From: Planctomycetes bacterium TMED75
GTDB lineage: Bacteria; Planctomycetota; Phycisphaerae; Phycisphaerales; SM1A02
Direction of reading: 5' to 3'
Assembly (NCBI GenBank): GCA_002171655.1
Contig: NHEC01000063.1
Span: 1 to 58,387, forward strand
Length of the DNA stretch: 58,387 bases
Position 1 is the stretch's first letter. Each line of letters opens with the position of its first letter. The notes below the pieces were generated by a model. It saw only the letters and a program-made list of their open reading frames with translations. It was not told where the DNA came from and did not search any database. This document shows, piece by piece, positions 1 to 7,992 of the stretch. The position numbers and the translations under genes are program-made.

Positions 1-78
1 AGCAGCGCGCTGCAGGCTGAGGAGCGTTGGCTGAAGATCGCCATGGTGAACCTTCCAAGTCAGGGTGTGGAACGGTGA
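1..78 (+). CDS. C-terminal end of an unidentified protein (partial)
   Basis: Reading from the first base, one plus-strand frame stays open for 25 codons and stops with TGA at 76-78. The peptide reads SSALQAEERWLKIAMVNLPS and onward, which looks like ordinary protein sequence. A strong hairpin follows 28 bases after the stop, as expected at a gene end. Too little is present to assign a family. That it is real is inferred from the open frame and the terminator. Confidence 0.45.
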   Translation, partial: SSALQAEERWLKIAMVNLPSQGVER

Positions 79-106
79 GGTCAGGAACGTCTTCAGAGTA
101 CAACAA

Positions 107-142
107 CACCGAGGCCGGAGCAGGTGCGCTCCGGCCTCGGTG
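107..142. terminator. Bidirectional terminator hairpin
   Basis: A perfect 15-bp inverted repeat (CACCGAGGCCGGAGC and its complement) encloses a 6-base loop. It lies between the stop of the partial plus-strand gene and the stop of the convergent minus-strand carbonic anhydrase gene. Neither side has a long T run, so it may act as a folded 3' end rather than a classical intrinsic terminator. Confidence 0.75.
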
Positions 143-163
143 AGAAATTAATGGGTGTTCAGA

Positions 164-850
164 TCACTGCTTGGTGATGGTGAACTTGCCTGATCCGAGG
201 TCCTGGACCCCGGCGATGATCTTGAGCTTGCCGCTCTTGACCGCCTCGGCAAGGACCGGGGATCGGTTGATCAGTTGCTCGATGCCCTTGTTGGCATTAC
301 AAGTCACGGCATCCGCGAGGTACTTGTTGGGATCCTTTGGATTTGAATCGAGTGTGCAGGGAACGATGATCTGATCGATGAGCATGGGAAGTGAACCCGG
401 AAGCTCGTTGGTGGTGTTGCGGAACTGGATTGCGGCTTCCACTGCTCCACAACTCGAGTGACCCATGATCACGATCAGCTTCGAACCCAGAACGGCTACG
501 GTGTATTCAAGACTTGCGACAACTTCTGGAGTGACGATGTTCCCCGCAATGCCGGTCACAAAGAGGCCACCAAGTGGCTGGTCAAAGCAGATCTCGGGTG
601 ATACGCGTGAGTCTGCACAGCGAATGAACGCGGCAAAGGGTGCCTGTCCGGCCGCAAGTGCGGGTCGTGCGGAAGGTGGGTTTGCTGATTCAGCCTTGTT
701 CTTGACGTATCGTTTGTTGCCGGCAACCAGCTCTGCAATTGCTTCGTCAGGGGTCTGCGGCAATTGAGTAGTCGTCGTTTCGGCCTTGGGTGCAAGTGCG
801 AGCCCGCATGCCATTGCTCCAGCCATCAGCAGTAAAGTGAGACGATTCAT
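164..850 (-). CDS. Exported beta-class carbonic anhydrase (paralogue 1)
   Basis: A 228-residue beta-carbonic anhydrase, which interconverts CO2 and bicarbonate. Zinc ligands and the catalytic dyad are visible as C78-x-D80-x-R82 (RCADSRVSPE) and H131-x-x-C134 (GHSSCGAVEAA). The N-terminus (MNRLTLLLMAGAMACG) is a signal peptide, possibly a weak lipobox, so the enzyme should act outside the cytoplasm, which is less usual for beta-type enzymes. The ATG at 850 is chosen because AGGAG lies 6 bases upstream; a longer GTG form from 925 would bury the signal peptide. A paralogue of identical length, with zinc residues at the same positions, lies at 5403-6089. Family certain; location inferred. Confidence 0.93.
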   Translation of the reverse strand: MNRLTLLLMAGAMACGLALAPKAETTTTQLPQTPDEAIAELVAGNKRYVKNKAESANPPSARPALAAGQAPFAAFIRCADSRVSPEICFDQPLGGLFVTGIAGNIVTPEVVASLEYTVAVLGSKLIVIMGHSSCGAVEAAIQFRNTTNELPGSLPMLIDQIIVPCTLDSNPKDPNKYLADAVTCNANKGIEQLINRSPVLAEAVKSGKLKIIAGVQDLGSGKFTITKQ

Positions 851-1341
851 TGTTTCTCCTAGTAATGGTATTGAAATTCCCTGCTTGCTCTGCACTCGAA
901 TGGCTTTCGTGTGCAGAGTTGTCACTGGCTTTGTCGCCGACTGGTTCTCGTTTGATTCTGCAAGTCGAGGTTCACAGTCACCGTCCTGGTCCAGCGCAGT
1001 CTATACGTCAGTGGTCTTGCTAGTTGACACTCGATGGAAGACCGAGGTCAATCACGAAACCGTTGTATCCGATCTCCAGTACCAGCGTCGCCGTGCGCCC
1101 GGAAGTGTGTCTCACGGAATGCAGTTGTTGTGTACCGTTGTGCCACAGTACTTGAAGTCGGGAGACAGCTGCTAAGCACTGTTTTTAAGGGGTTTACTCT
1201 CGTTTTTCCTTGCAGTACCGAAGGGTGGTGAAGCCCTTTTTCCTGAGTAGTTGACAATGAACTGTCATCTGCAGCGGGCGAATTTGCGATGCGAATTCAC
1301 CTGATTGGTTTTTCGAGACGTCTGCAGTCGTTGCTTCGAAC
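851..1341. other. Intergenic gap without a recognised gene
   Basis: About 490 bases between carbonic anhydrase 1 and the SDR gene. All frames give short, unconvincing products. Two weak structures are visible: AAGGG...CCCTTTTT near 1220-1240, and an 8-bp stem with one G-T pair and a 3-base loop at 1280-1298, which could be the folded 3' end of the sugar operon. It should also hold the carbonic anhydrase promoter, but I could not pick out a clear -35/-10 pair. Confidence 0.4.
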
Positions 1342-2208
1342 TCATGCAAAATCAAACAGGCTTTGTGGGTCAAGCCCTTGCTGGAGTCGTTGTGGTGGAA
1401 CCCATCCAACTTGATCGCGCAGTCGCTGGGTGCTTGCGACAAGGAGGTCTGAGTCTCCAGGTGAACGTTCTCGTTCTCCGAAGCCGAGGAGCCCGACGTC
1501 CGCACCCAGGGCCTTACTCATCCAGGTCGCTACGTCACGGATGGTGACCGCATGGCCAGTCCCCACGTTGACGAGCAACGGTGCTGACGGTGCGACGAAA
1601 AGCTGGGCGACCCTTTCCAGGGCTTCGCACACGTCGGAGACATGAATGAAATCCCTCGCTTGGCGGCCATCGCTCAAGGGGACGCGCTCTCCACGGCGGA
1701 GGGACTCAAGCAGCATTGGAAAGAGTCGATTGGGCTTCTCACCTGGGCCGTAGACCCCGAACAGGCGCGTGATTCTGACCGAAGGTCCGGAGGCGCTTGC
1801 CTGGTCAATGGCCATGCGGGTGACGGCGAGTTTCGATTCTCCGTAAGCGGTGGTGGGGTTGCACGGGCCGTCCTCACTTAGAACCCCGTCCGTGCCGTAT
1901 TCAGACATAGATCCCGCCAGCACTACCGGCAAGCCTGCGGGACAGGCCTCCAATAGGTTTCGTGTCATCGAGCAGTTCTCCTCGACAAGCTTCTGGTCCT
2001 GTGCTCGTTCATGAGAGACCCCTGCAGCAGCGAGGTGAATGATCACCTCGGGGTCATCTTGAATGAGTTGTGAGCTCAGCGCGGTTTGGTCGAACAAGTC
2101 AACTCTGGTGCGATCCCATCCAATGGCTTGATGTCCCTGTTCTCGCAAGTGGCTCATCATCGCACGACCGATGAAGCCGCTGCTTCCAGTGACGACGTAT
2201 CGGCTCAT
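1342..2208 (-). CDS. NAD(P)-dependent SDR epimerase/reductase for a CDP-sugar
   Basis: A 288-residue extended short-chain dehydrogenase. TGSSGFIG at residues 7-14 is the nucleotide-binding glycine motif, and S100 with Y122-x-x-x-K126 (AYGESK) is the catalytic set. It is the last gene of the CDP-sugar operon; its ATG overlaps the glycosyltransferase stop in ATGA. From its size and position after rfbF and rfbG, the likely job is reduction or epimerisation of CDP-4-keto-6-deoxyglucose, comparable to RfbJ/RfbS-type enzymes. That substrate is inferred; the sequence alone shows only a sugar-nucleotide SDR. Confidence 0.85.
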   Translation of the reverse strand: MSRYVVTGSSGFIGRAMMSHLREQGHQAIGWDRTRVDLFDQTALSSQLIQDDPEVIIHLAAAGVSHERAQDQKLVEENCSMTRNLLEACPAGLPVVLAGSMSEYGTDGVLSEDGPCNPTTAYGESKLAVTRMAIDQASASGPSVRITRLFGVYGPGEKPNRLFPMLLESLRRGERVPLSDGRQARDFIHVSDVCEALERVAQLFVAPSAPLLVNVGTGHAVTIRDVATWMSKALGADVGLLGFGERERSPGDSDLLVASTQRLRDQVGWVPPQRLQQGLDPQSLFDFA

Positions 2209-3401
2209 GGACTTGCCTTCTTGCCTCTGATCAATGCTTCATACATCGATTCGAGTTGCTCGGCCACTCGTTCCCAGGTGCAGTGGTCTTCGACCCAGTG
2301 GCGGCCTCGTTGTCCCATGGCCGTTCTTTCGTCAGGTGTCCGGCGGAGTAGCTTTCGCAATCCTTCCTCGACACCTGAAATCGAGGCCTCGACGACCTCG
2401 CCAGCTCCGGCGTCGCCGATCTCGTCCATGTGGCAAGGATGCGTGATGAGGACCGGAAGCTCAAACGCCATGGCTTCCAGAATGGCCATGCTGAACCCTT
2501 CCTGATGGGAAGTGAGTACAAAGGCGTCGGCCGCGTTGATCGGGATACGTCCTCGGTCTCCGGTGTACTCGGTGGTAATCACGACCTGATCCCTGAGATC
2601 CGATTCATTCGCTCGTTCTCGCATCCGTGCCTCATAGCTCGGATCCTGAGCAAGTGCAGCGATCAGCAGCCTGGCGTCGGGAAATTCTGATTGAATTCGG
2701 GCAAACCCTTCCAGCAGCAGGTCAACGCCCTTCTTCGGGTGCATGCGGCTGTAGAACAGCAGCAGGGGATGCTTTGCAGCAAGGATGGGAAAGGAAGCAT
2801 GGAGTTGTTCGATTCCTTCGCCGACTGTTCGTGAAAAGTCATCAAGATGGATCCCATTGGGAATAATGAACGGCTGGTACTGCAGTCCCAGGTCTGACGC
2901 CTCGTCCTGTTCTTCCTGCGTTCCGAACATCGCACCATCTGCTTGTTTGAGCATCCGGCCGGTACCGAACAGATTCCAGGCCACCCACTTCTTGAGCCGT
3001 GACTGAGTTCTGGAATAGCGGTCGAGCATTCCGTGGGAACTGATCACATAGGGAACCTTTGCGCGGTGGGCATGACGGGCGGCGGAAGCAATGCACTGTT
3101 CCCAGGTTCCATGAAGATGGAGTACGTCGAAGTCGGCGATGTGGCGGGCAAAGTGAGCCGAAAGTTCCGGGCTTCGACCCAGTGGGCCGTATCCGGTACG
3201 AGGGAACAGGTGGAGGGGTATGTTCGCTTCCTCGAGCTCGGGCCATCCGGCACGTGTGGCCTCTTCTTCACCCGGCCCGAAGCTGGCGAGGACCTCTGGG
3301 AACAAGCCACGCTGCCGCAATTCCAAGGCATGTCCGAGGACGACTCGCGGCGGTCCTCCGCGGCTTGGGTGCAGGTCATTGGTGAGGATGGCGATGCGCA
3401 T
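2205..3401 (-). CDS. GT4-family glycosyltransferase
   Basis: A 398-residue GT-B glycosyltransferase of family 4. The N-terminal domain opens with MRIAILTNDLHPSRGGPPRV, with the glycine-rich acceptor loop. The C-terminal domain has LFYSRMHPKKGVDLLLEGF and the E-x7-E region EGFSMAILEAMAFELPVL, which binds the nucleotide-sugar donor. No signal peptide or membrane helix is seen, so it should work at the cytoplasmic face. It sits 5 bases after rfbG and overlaps the SDR gene by 4 bases, so it probably transfers the CDP-deoxysugar made here, or a neighbouring sugar, onto a lipid-linked glycan. Donor and acceptor are unknown. Confidence 0.9.
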   Translation of the reverse strand: MRIAILTNDLHPSRGGPPRVVLGHALELRQRGLFPEVLASFGPGEEEATRAGWPELEEANIPLHLFPRTGYGPLGRSPELSAHFARHIADFDVLHLHGTWEQCIASAARHAHRAKVPYVISSHGMLDRYSRTQSRLKKWVAWNLFGTGRMLKQADGAMFGTQEEQDEASDLGLQYQPFIIPNGIHLDDFSRTVGEGIEQLHASFPILAAKHPLLLFYSRMHPKKGVDLLLEGFARIQSEFPDARLLIAALAQDPSYEARMRERANESDLRDQVVITTEYTGDRGRIPINAADAFVLTSHQEGFSMAILEAMAFELPVLITHPCHMDEIGDAGAGEVVEASISGVEEGLRKLLRRTPDERTAMGQRGRHWVEDHCTWERVAEQLESMYEALIRGKKASP

Positions 3402-3406
3402 CGGTG

Positions 3407-4510
3407 TCAGTGTCCGACGGCCCAGGGCAGCCTGAGCTCTCGAGCTCTGGACTCGTAGGCATCAATTTGACTCAGGCAGTTGGTGCGAGCCGAGCCTGGT
3501 TTCTCGTGCCAGCCTCGATACCAGTCCGCTGTAGCAGTCAGGCATTGGTCAAGCGACCAGGTTGGTTCCCAGTCCAGGTGGTGATAGGCCTTCTCCCAGG
3601 TGAGTGAGAGTAGCTTTGCTTCGTGGACGGCAGTGGGGTCGCTGAGATCTTCCCAACTTCCCGAGCCCCATGCGTCGATCATGCCTTCGACGAGACGCTG
3701 GACGTTGCACACGCTCTGAACCGCAGGGCCAAAGTTCCAACCGGTGGCGAAGCGGCCGCCGTCGGGTTCGAGCATCCGAGCGCCCAGTTCGAGGTATCCA
3801 CTCAGTGGTTCGAGCACGTGTTGCCAGGGACGGGTGGCCACCGGATTGCGCACCCCAATCGGCGTGCCGGCGCAGAGTGCGCTGATGCAGTCGGTCATGA
3901 TTCGATCTCGGGCCCAGTCGCCGCCACCGATGACGTTGCCGGCACGTGCCGAAGCCACACGGATCGGTCCGTTGGGATCAAAGAAGCTGCGCCGCCAGCT
4001 CGAAACCACGAGTTCCGTGGCTCCCTTGCTCATGCTGTAGGGGTCGCTGCCACCCATCGGATCCGTTTCTCGATACCCGTAGTCCCAGTTCACGTTTTCG
4101 TAGCACTTGTCTGAGGTGACCACCACCACTGAACAGGGGTGTCCAGCTCGCCGGACCGCCTCCAGAAGGTTGGCGGTGCCCATGACGTTGGTGTTCAGGG
4201 TGTCCAGTGGAGTTTCGTATGACTCGCGAACGATCGCCTGAGCAGCGAGGTGCAGGATGATCCTTGGCTTGGCATCACCAATAAGCGTTTCGAGCAACTT
4301 GGCGTCTCTGATGTCACCTCGATGATCGGTCAGTCCCGAACAGGCGTCGGCAAGGGTGCAGAGTGCCGGATCGGTGGCAGGGTCCAGTGCCAGGCCGATG
4401 GTTCGTGCGCCCAGCTGCTCCAGCCAGAGGGCGAGCCAAGAGCCCTTGAACCCAGTGTGTCCGGTCAACAGGACGTCAGTGCCCTGGTAGGCGCCGCCGA
4501 ATGAGCTCAT
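3407..4510 (-). CDS. rfbG: CDP-glucose 4,6-dehydratase
   Basis: A 367-residue extended SDR enzyme that converts CDP-glucose to CDP-4-keto-6-deoxyglucose. Seen: TGHTGFKGSW near residues 16-25, the HLAAQAIVRESY segment typical of the family, and Y158-x-x-x-K162 (DPYSMSK). The ATG at 4510 is chosen because it forms an ATGA overlap with the rfbF stop; an in-frame start at 4546 would overlap rfbF by 40 bases. Length and flanking rfbF make the assignment firm. It is the middle step of the operon, acting in the cytosol with bound NAD. Confidence 0.94.
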   Translation of the reverse strand: MSSFGGAYQGTDVLLTGHTGFKGSWLALWLEQLGARTIGLALDPATDPALCTLADACSGLTDHRGDIRDAKLLETLIGDAKPRIILHLAAQAIVRESYETPLDTLNTNVMGTANLLEAVRRAGHPCSVVVVTSDKCYENVNWDYGYRETDPMGGSDPYSMSKGATELVVSSWRRSFFDPNGPIRVASARAGNVIGGGDWARDRIMTDCISALCAGTPIGVRNPVATRPWQHVLEPLSGYLELGARMLEPDGGRFATGWNFGPAVQSVCNVQRLVEGMIDAWGSGSWEDLSDPTAVHEAKLLSLTWEKAYHHLDWEPTWSLDQCLTATADWYRGWHEKPGSARTNCLSQIDAYESRARELRLPWAVGH

Positions 4511-5295
4511 GCCCAGGTTCTCCACGGAGCGTTGCCGCTCTTCCACAGTCGGTTGAGGTGTTCCCAGTCACGCGCGGTGTCCATGCACTGCCAGAAGCCG
4601 TCGTGCTTGTGGAGCATCATCTGGCCGGATTGTGCGGCTGCTTCAAAGGGAGTGCGTTCCAGCATGGTTTCATCCGGTTCGTGAGCGAGGTAATCGTCGA
4701 TGAATGATCGGTCGATCATCATGAATCCGCCATTGATGTATCGGTCGGAGAACTGCGGCTTCTCCTGCATTTCAAGGACCTGATCGTCATCGAGTTTGAG
4801 CTCCCCGAAGCGGCCCGGTGGAATCACGCCGCTGATGGTGAGTTGCTTGCCGTGGTCCTTGTGGAAGGCTTCAAGGGCTTTCAGGTCGATGTCGCTGACC
4901 CCATCGCCGTAGGTGAGCAGGAACCTGTCACCGGTAAGGTAGGGCGCGACTCGTCGAACTCGTCCACCAGTGCCCGTCTCGGCGCCCGTCTCAGCAAGGG
5001 TGACCGTCCAGCCTTCTTCGGTGTAGGGGCCGTGGTATTCGATCTTCGGCGTGTGGCCGAGGGTCACGGTGACATCGGTATCCATCGACTGGTGGTTCAG
5101 GAAGTATTCCTTGATTCGCCAGCCCAGGTGACCAAGGCAGAGCACGAAGTCAGTATGGCCTTGTTCAGCGTAGGACTTCATGATGTGCCAGATGATCGGT
5201 CGGTCGCCGATCGGAATCATGGGCTTCGGGACCAGGTTTTCCGAGACTTCCCGTATTCGGGTTCCCTGACCACCACAGAGTATGACGACCTGCAC
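4507..5295 (-). CDS. rfbF: Glucose-1-phosphate cytidylyltransferase
   Basis: A 262-residue nucleotidyltransferase making CDP-glucose from CTP and glucose-1-phosphate. The N-terminus shows the G8-G9-Q10-G11-T12-R13 nucleotide loop and the VPKPMIPIGDRPIIWHIM stretch; the family's YGDGVSDID metal region is also present. Translation starts at GTG, 5295, with GGAG 8 bases upstream (the ATG-free start puts the glycine loop at the normal distance from the N-terminus). It is the first gene of a four-gene operon and is separated from upstream carbonic anhydrase 2 by a hairpin. Confidence 0.94.
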   Translation of the reverse strand: MQVVILCGGQGTRIREVSENLVPKPMIPIGDRPIIWHIMKSYAEQGHTDFVLCLGHLGWRIKEYFLNHQSMDTDVTVTLGHTPKIEYHGPYTEEGWTVTLAETGAETGTGGRVRRVAPYLTGDRFLLTYGDGVSDIDLKALEAFHKDHGKQLTISGVIPPGRFGELKLDDDQVLEMQEKPQFSDRYINGGFMMIDRSFIDDYLAHEPDETMLERTPFEAAAQSGQMMLHKHDGFWQCMDTARDWEHLNRLWKSGNAPWRTWA

Positions 5296-5361
5296 GTTGG
5301 CTTCTCCTCACGGTGGTGCCTGCCCGTGCACCATAAGTTGCTCTGGCGAAAATCGAACGGC

Positions 5362-5388
5362 AAGTACTGGAGGGCATGTCCAGTACTT
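5362..5388 (-). terminator. Hairpin after carbonic anhydrase 2
   Basis: A perfect 10-bp inverted repeat (AAGTACTGGA / TCCAGTACTT) with a 7-base loop lies 14 bases past the stop of carbonic anhydrase 2 and 66 bases before the rfbF start. It probably ends the carbonic anhydrase transcript and makes rfbF the head of its own operon. Confidence 0.65.
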
Positions 5389-5402
5389 CTCTCGGGAGCT
5401 CT

Positions 5403-6089
5403 TCACCCCATGTTCACTGTGAAGGTACCGGACTCGACGTCCTGTACCCCGGCAATGATCTTTATTTGTCGCATTTCAACTGCATCAGCAAGCACCTGAG
5501 AGCGAGCAAGCAGTTGTCCAACGCCCTTGCTGGCATTGCATTTCACCGCTTCAGCGATGTACTTCTCGCTTTGGGTGGGGTCGGCCTTCAGGGTGCAGGG
5601 GGCTTTGATCTGGTCTACAAGAATTTTCAGGGATCCAGGGAGCTGATCAGCCGTGTCGCGGTATTTGATGGCCGCTTCGACGGCGCCGCAGCCAGAATGG
5701 CCCATGACGACCACCAGCTTCGAGCCGAGCACGGCAACCGAATATTCAAGGCTCGCGGTGATTTCCGGGGTGACGATGTTGCCGGCTACAGCCGTCACGA
5801 ACAGTGTGCCCAGGGGCTGGTCGAAGACGATTTCTGGAGCCACCCGAGAGTCTGCGCAGCGAATGATGGCCGCAAAGGGGGCTTGGCCACGAGCAAGAGC
5901 GGATCGTGCGGATGGGGGGTTGGTCGCAGTGGTCTGGCCGTGAACGTATCGCGCATTGCCAGCGACAAGTTCTGCAATCGCCTCGTCAGGGCTCTGGGGG
6001 AAATGTGTCATGGTCGTGGTTGCTCCAGGGGCAAAGTCTGGATTGCAGGCGACTGCCCCTGCCATGATCAATAGAGTAAGGAGAATCAT
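5403..6089 (-). CDS. Exported beta-class carbonic anhydrase (paralogue 2)
   Basis: A 228-residue beta-carbonic anhydrase with the zinc/catalytic residues C78, D80, R82 (RCADSRVAPE) and H131, C134 (GHSGCGAVEAA), at the same positions as in the copy at 164-850. The two proteins align over their whole length without obvious gaps. The N-terminus MILLTLLIMAGAVAC is hydrophobic and ends in a possible lipobox (AVAC), so export and perhaps lipid anchoring are likely. ATG at 6089 has a modest GGAAG upstream. It is codirectional with the sugar operon but separated from it by a hairpin. Confidence 0.93.
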   Translation of the reverse strand: MILLTLLIMAGAVACNPDFAPGATTTMTHFPQSPDEAIAELVAGNARYVHGQTTATNPPSARSALARGQAPFAAIIRCADSRVAPEIVFDQPLGTLFVTAVAGNIVTPEITASLEYSVAVLGSKLVVVMGHSGCGAVEAAIKYRDTADQLPGSLKILVDQIKAPCTLKADPTQSEKYIAEAVKCNASKGVGQLLARSQVLADAVEMRQIKIIAGVQDVESGTFTVNMG

Positions 6090-6162
6090 TGGACTTCCAA
6101 AGAGATCATAGCTGGTGGGTAGTGCGACAAAATTACCAGCAGGGGTCTTTCTTCCAGTTCAC

Positions 6163-7611
6163 TCACTTTTGTGGGTAGGTCATCGACTTGATGTCGAGCA
6201 ATTCAGTCAGGCGGTCTTCCGAAATGATCCCGTGCTCGAGGCAGTATTGACGAATTGTCTGTCCGGTTTCGTGGCACGCCTTGGCGATTCGTGCCGACTC
6301 GTTGTAGCCAATCTCGGGGACCAGGGCGGTACCAAGCATCAGACTTCGTTCCACCAGCGCCTCGATCGATTCGGAGTTGGCTTCCAGGCCTTCAAGGCAG
6401 CGCTCGACGAGGGTCGTTGCGGAGTTGGCAAGGAGGTCGATGCTCTCGAGCATCGATGTCGCGGCCAGTGGCAGTGCGACGTTGAGGTTCATCAGTGAAC
6501 CCAGGCCGCCCATTCCCGCGAGGGAAATCGTGTTGTCGTTGCCAGCGACTTTCATGCAGACCTGCATCAGAGACTCGAGGATCACGGGGTTGACCTTGCC
6601 AGGCATGATCGAGGAGCCCGGCTGTACTGCGGGGAGCGAGAGCTCGTTGAGCCCGCATCGAGGCCCGCAGGCCATGAGCCGGATGTTGCTGGCGATCACG
6701 GACAGACTTACGGCAAGGGTCTTCACTCGTCCGTGTGCATCGACCAGTGAATCAATCGTCGATTGGGCTTCAAAGTGATTGCTCGCTTCCGAGAATTCCA
6801 ATCCAGTGGCCTTGGTCAACTCTGCGCACACCATCTGCCCAAATTGCGGGTGGGTGTTGATTCCAGTTCCCACCGCGGTTCCGCCGATCGGCAGATTCGA
6901 GGCGAGCTCCTGCATCGCTTCAGTCACCCGCCTGATGGAATGCTCGATCTGGGCGGCGAATCCCGAGAATTCCTGGCCGAGTCGAATCGGCGTGGCGTCT
7001 TGAAGATGCGTTCTGCCGATTTTTACGATGTGATCGAATGCCTCGGACTTGGCGAGCAGCGCTTTGTGAAGAACGTGAAGCGCGGGCAGTAGCTCATCTC
7101 GAATGAGCAATGCGCCGGAGACATTCATCGCAGTGGGGAAGGTGTCGTTGGATGACTGCCCCATGTTGACGTGGTCGTTGGGGTGGACCGGTTCATGTGC
7201 TCCGATCGGATTACCGGAGGCGATCGAGGCCAGGTTCGCCAGGACCTCGTTCACGTTCATGTTGGTTGAGGTTCCGGAGCCGGTTTGAAAGACGTCGACC
7301 GGGAAGTGCGCCATCGCTTCGTCGCGTTGGAGGGGGTCCTCCATCTGGCTGAGCATCTGCGTGCAAGCATTTGTAACCAGGGTCGCCCGCTGTTCGTCGA
7401 GTTTGTTCAATTCATAATTGGCGGATGCCGCGGCACGTTTCAGCAGAAGGAAGGCGTGGATGACATTCCACGTGACCGGCAGGCCCTTGACCTGGAAGTT
7501 CATGACGGCTCGTTGGGTGGTGGCTCCAAACAAAGCGCCGTGGGGGACTTCCATGCTCCCCATCGAGTCCTGTTCGGTACGGGTCTGAGTGTCTGGTGTC
7601 GAATCGTTCAT
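6163..7611 (-). CDS. fumC: Class II fumarate hydratase
   Basis: A 482-residue class II fumarase, interconverting fumarate and malate in the TCA cycle without an iron-sulfur cluster. Visible marks are RTEQDSMGSMEVP near the start, GQSSNDTFPTAM, KIGRTHLQDATPIRLGQE and the superfamily signature GSSIMPGKVNP in the mobile loop. Start chosen at ATG 7611, since FumC proteins begin 10-15 residues before TRxExDSMG; an alternative TTG at 7662 adds 17 residues. No good Shine-Dalgarno precedes either. Slightly longer than the E. coli enzyme. Cytosolic, apparently monocistronic. Confidence 0.95.
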   Translation of the reverse strand: MNDSTPDTQTRTEQDSMGSMEVPHGALFGATTQRAVMNFQVKGLPVTWNVIHAFLLLKRAAASANYELNKLDEQRATLVTNACTQMLSQMEDPLQRDEAMAHFPVDVFQTGSGTSTNMNVNEVLANLASIASGNPIGAHEPVHPNDHVNMGQSSNDTFPTAMNVSGALLIRDELLPALHVLHKALLAKSEAFDHIVKIGRTHLQDATPIRLGQEFSGFAAQIEHSIRRVTEAMQELASNLPIGGTAVGTGINTHPQFGQMVCAELTKATGLEFSEASNHFEAQSTIDSLVDAHGRVKTLAVSLSVIASNIRLMACGPRCGLNELSLPAVQPGSSIMPGKVNPVILESLMQVCMKVAGNDNTISLAGMGGLGSLMNLNVALPLAATSMLESIDLLANSATTLVERCLEGLEANSESIEALVERSLMLGTALVPEIGYNESARIAKACHETGQTIRQYCLEHGIISEDRLTELLDIKSMTYPQK

Positions 7612-7992
7612 GAGTGCTTCGCGATGGGTGTCTGGGTTCAAAAAGAGTCGTTGATTGGTCAAAAACGGAGTCCGAAAACCAAGTGAAAAACCATGTGAAC
7701 GAAAGGTGGAGATGGACCAGTTCCTGAGTGAGGGTCAGTATAAAACAAACAGGTGTTTCTGGCAGCTCGCCTGAGCTTGCTGGAGACTGCTTGGGGGATG
7801 TGTCTGAAGGTGGTTGCAGTCAAAGTTGTCAAAAGTCAGCAAAGGATCTTGTAGTTCATCGTTCTTCAGGAAGCATAGAGCTTGATGGTTCTGCCCGCCC
7901 ATGACCCCGTGCCGTCATGGGTGCCCTCGTCGGCCTGGCCAAATGCTTTCTGCGCTCATGCGAAAATACCCCAAACTGTGGAGATCAAGAAG

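Noticed and set aside
786-1175. Plus-strand frame of 129 codons beside carbonic anhydrase 1
   Set aside because: It starts inside the carbonic anhydrase gene on the opposite strand and shows no protein-like pattern after leaving it.
6100-6150. Stem GCTGGT...ACCAGC as a fumC terminator
   Set aside because: Only 6 pairs with an 18-base loop and no T run; too weak to call.
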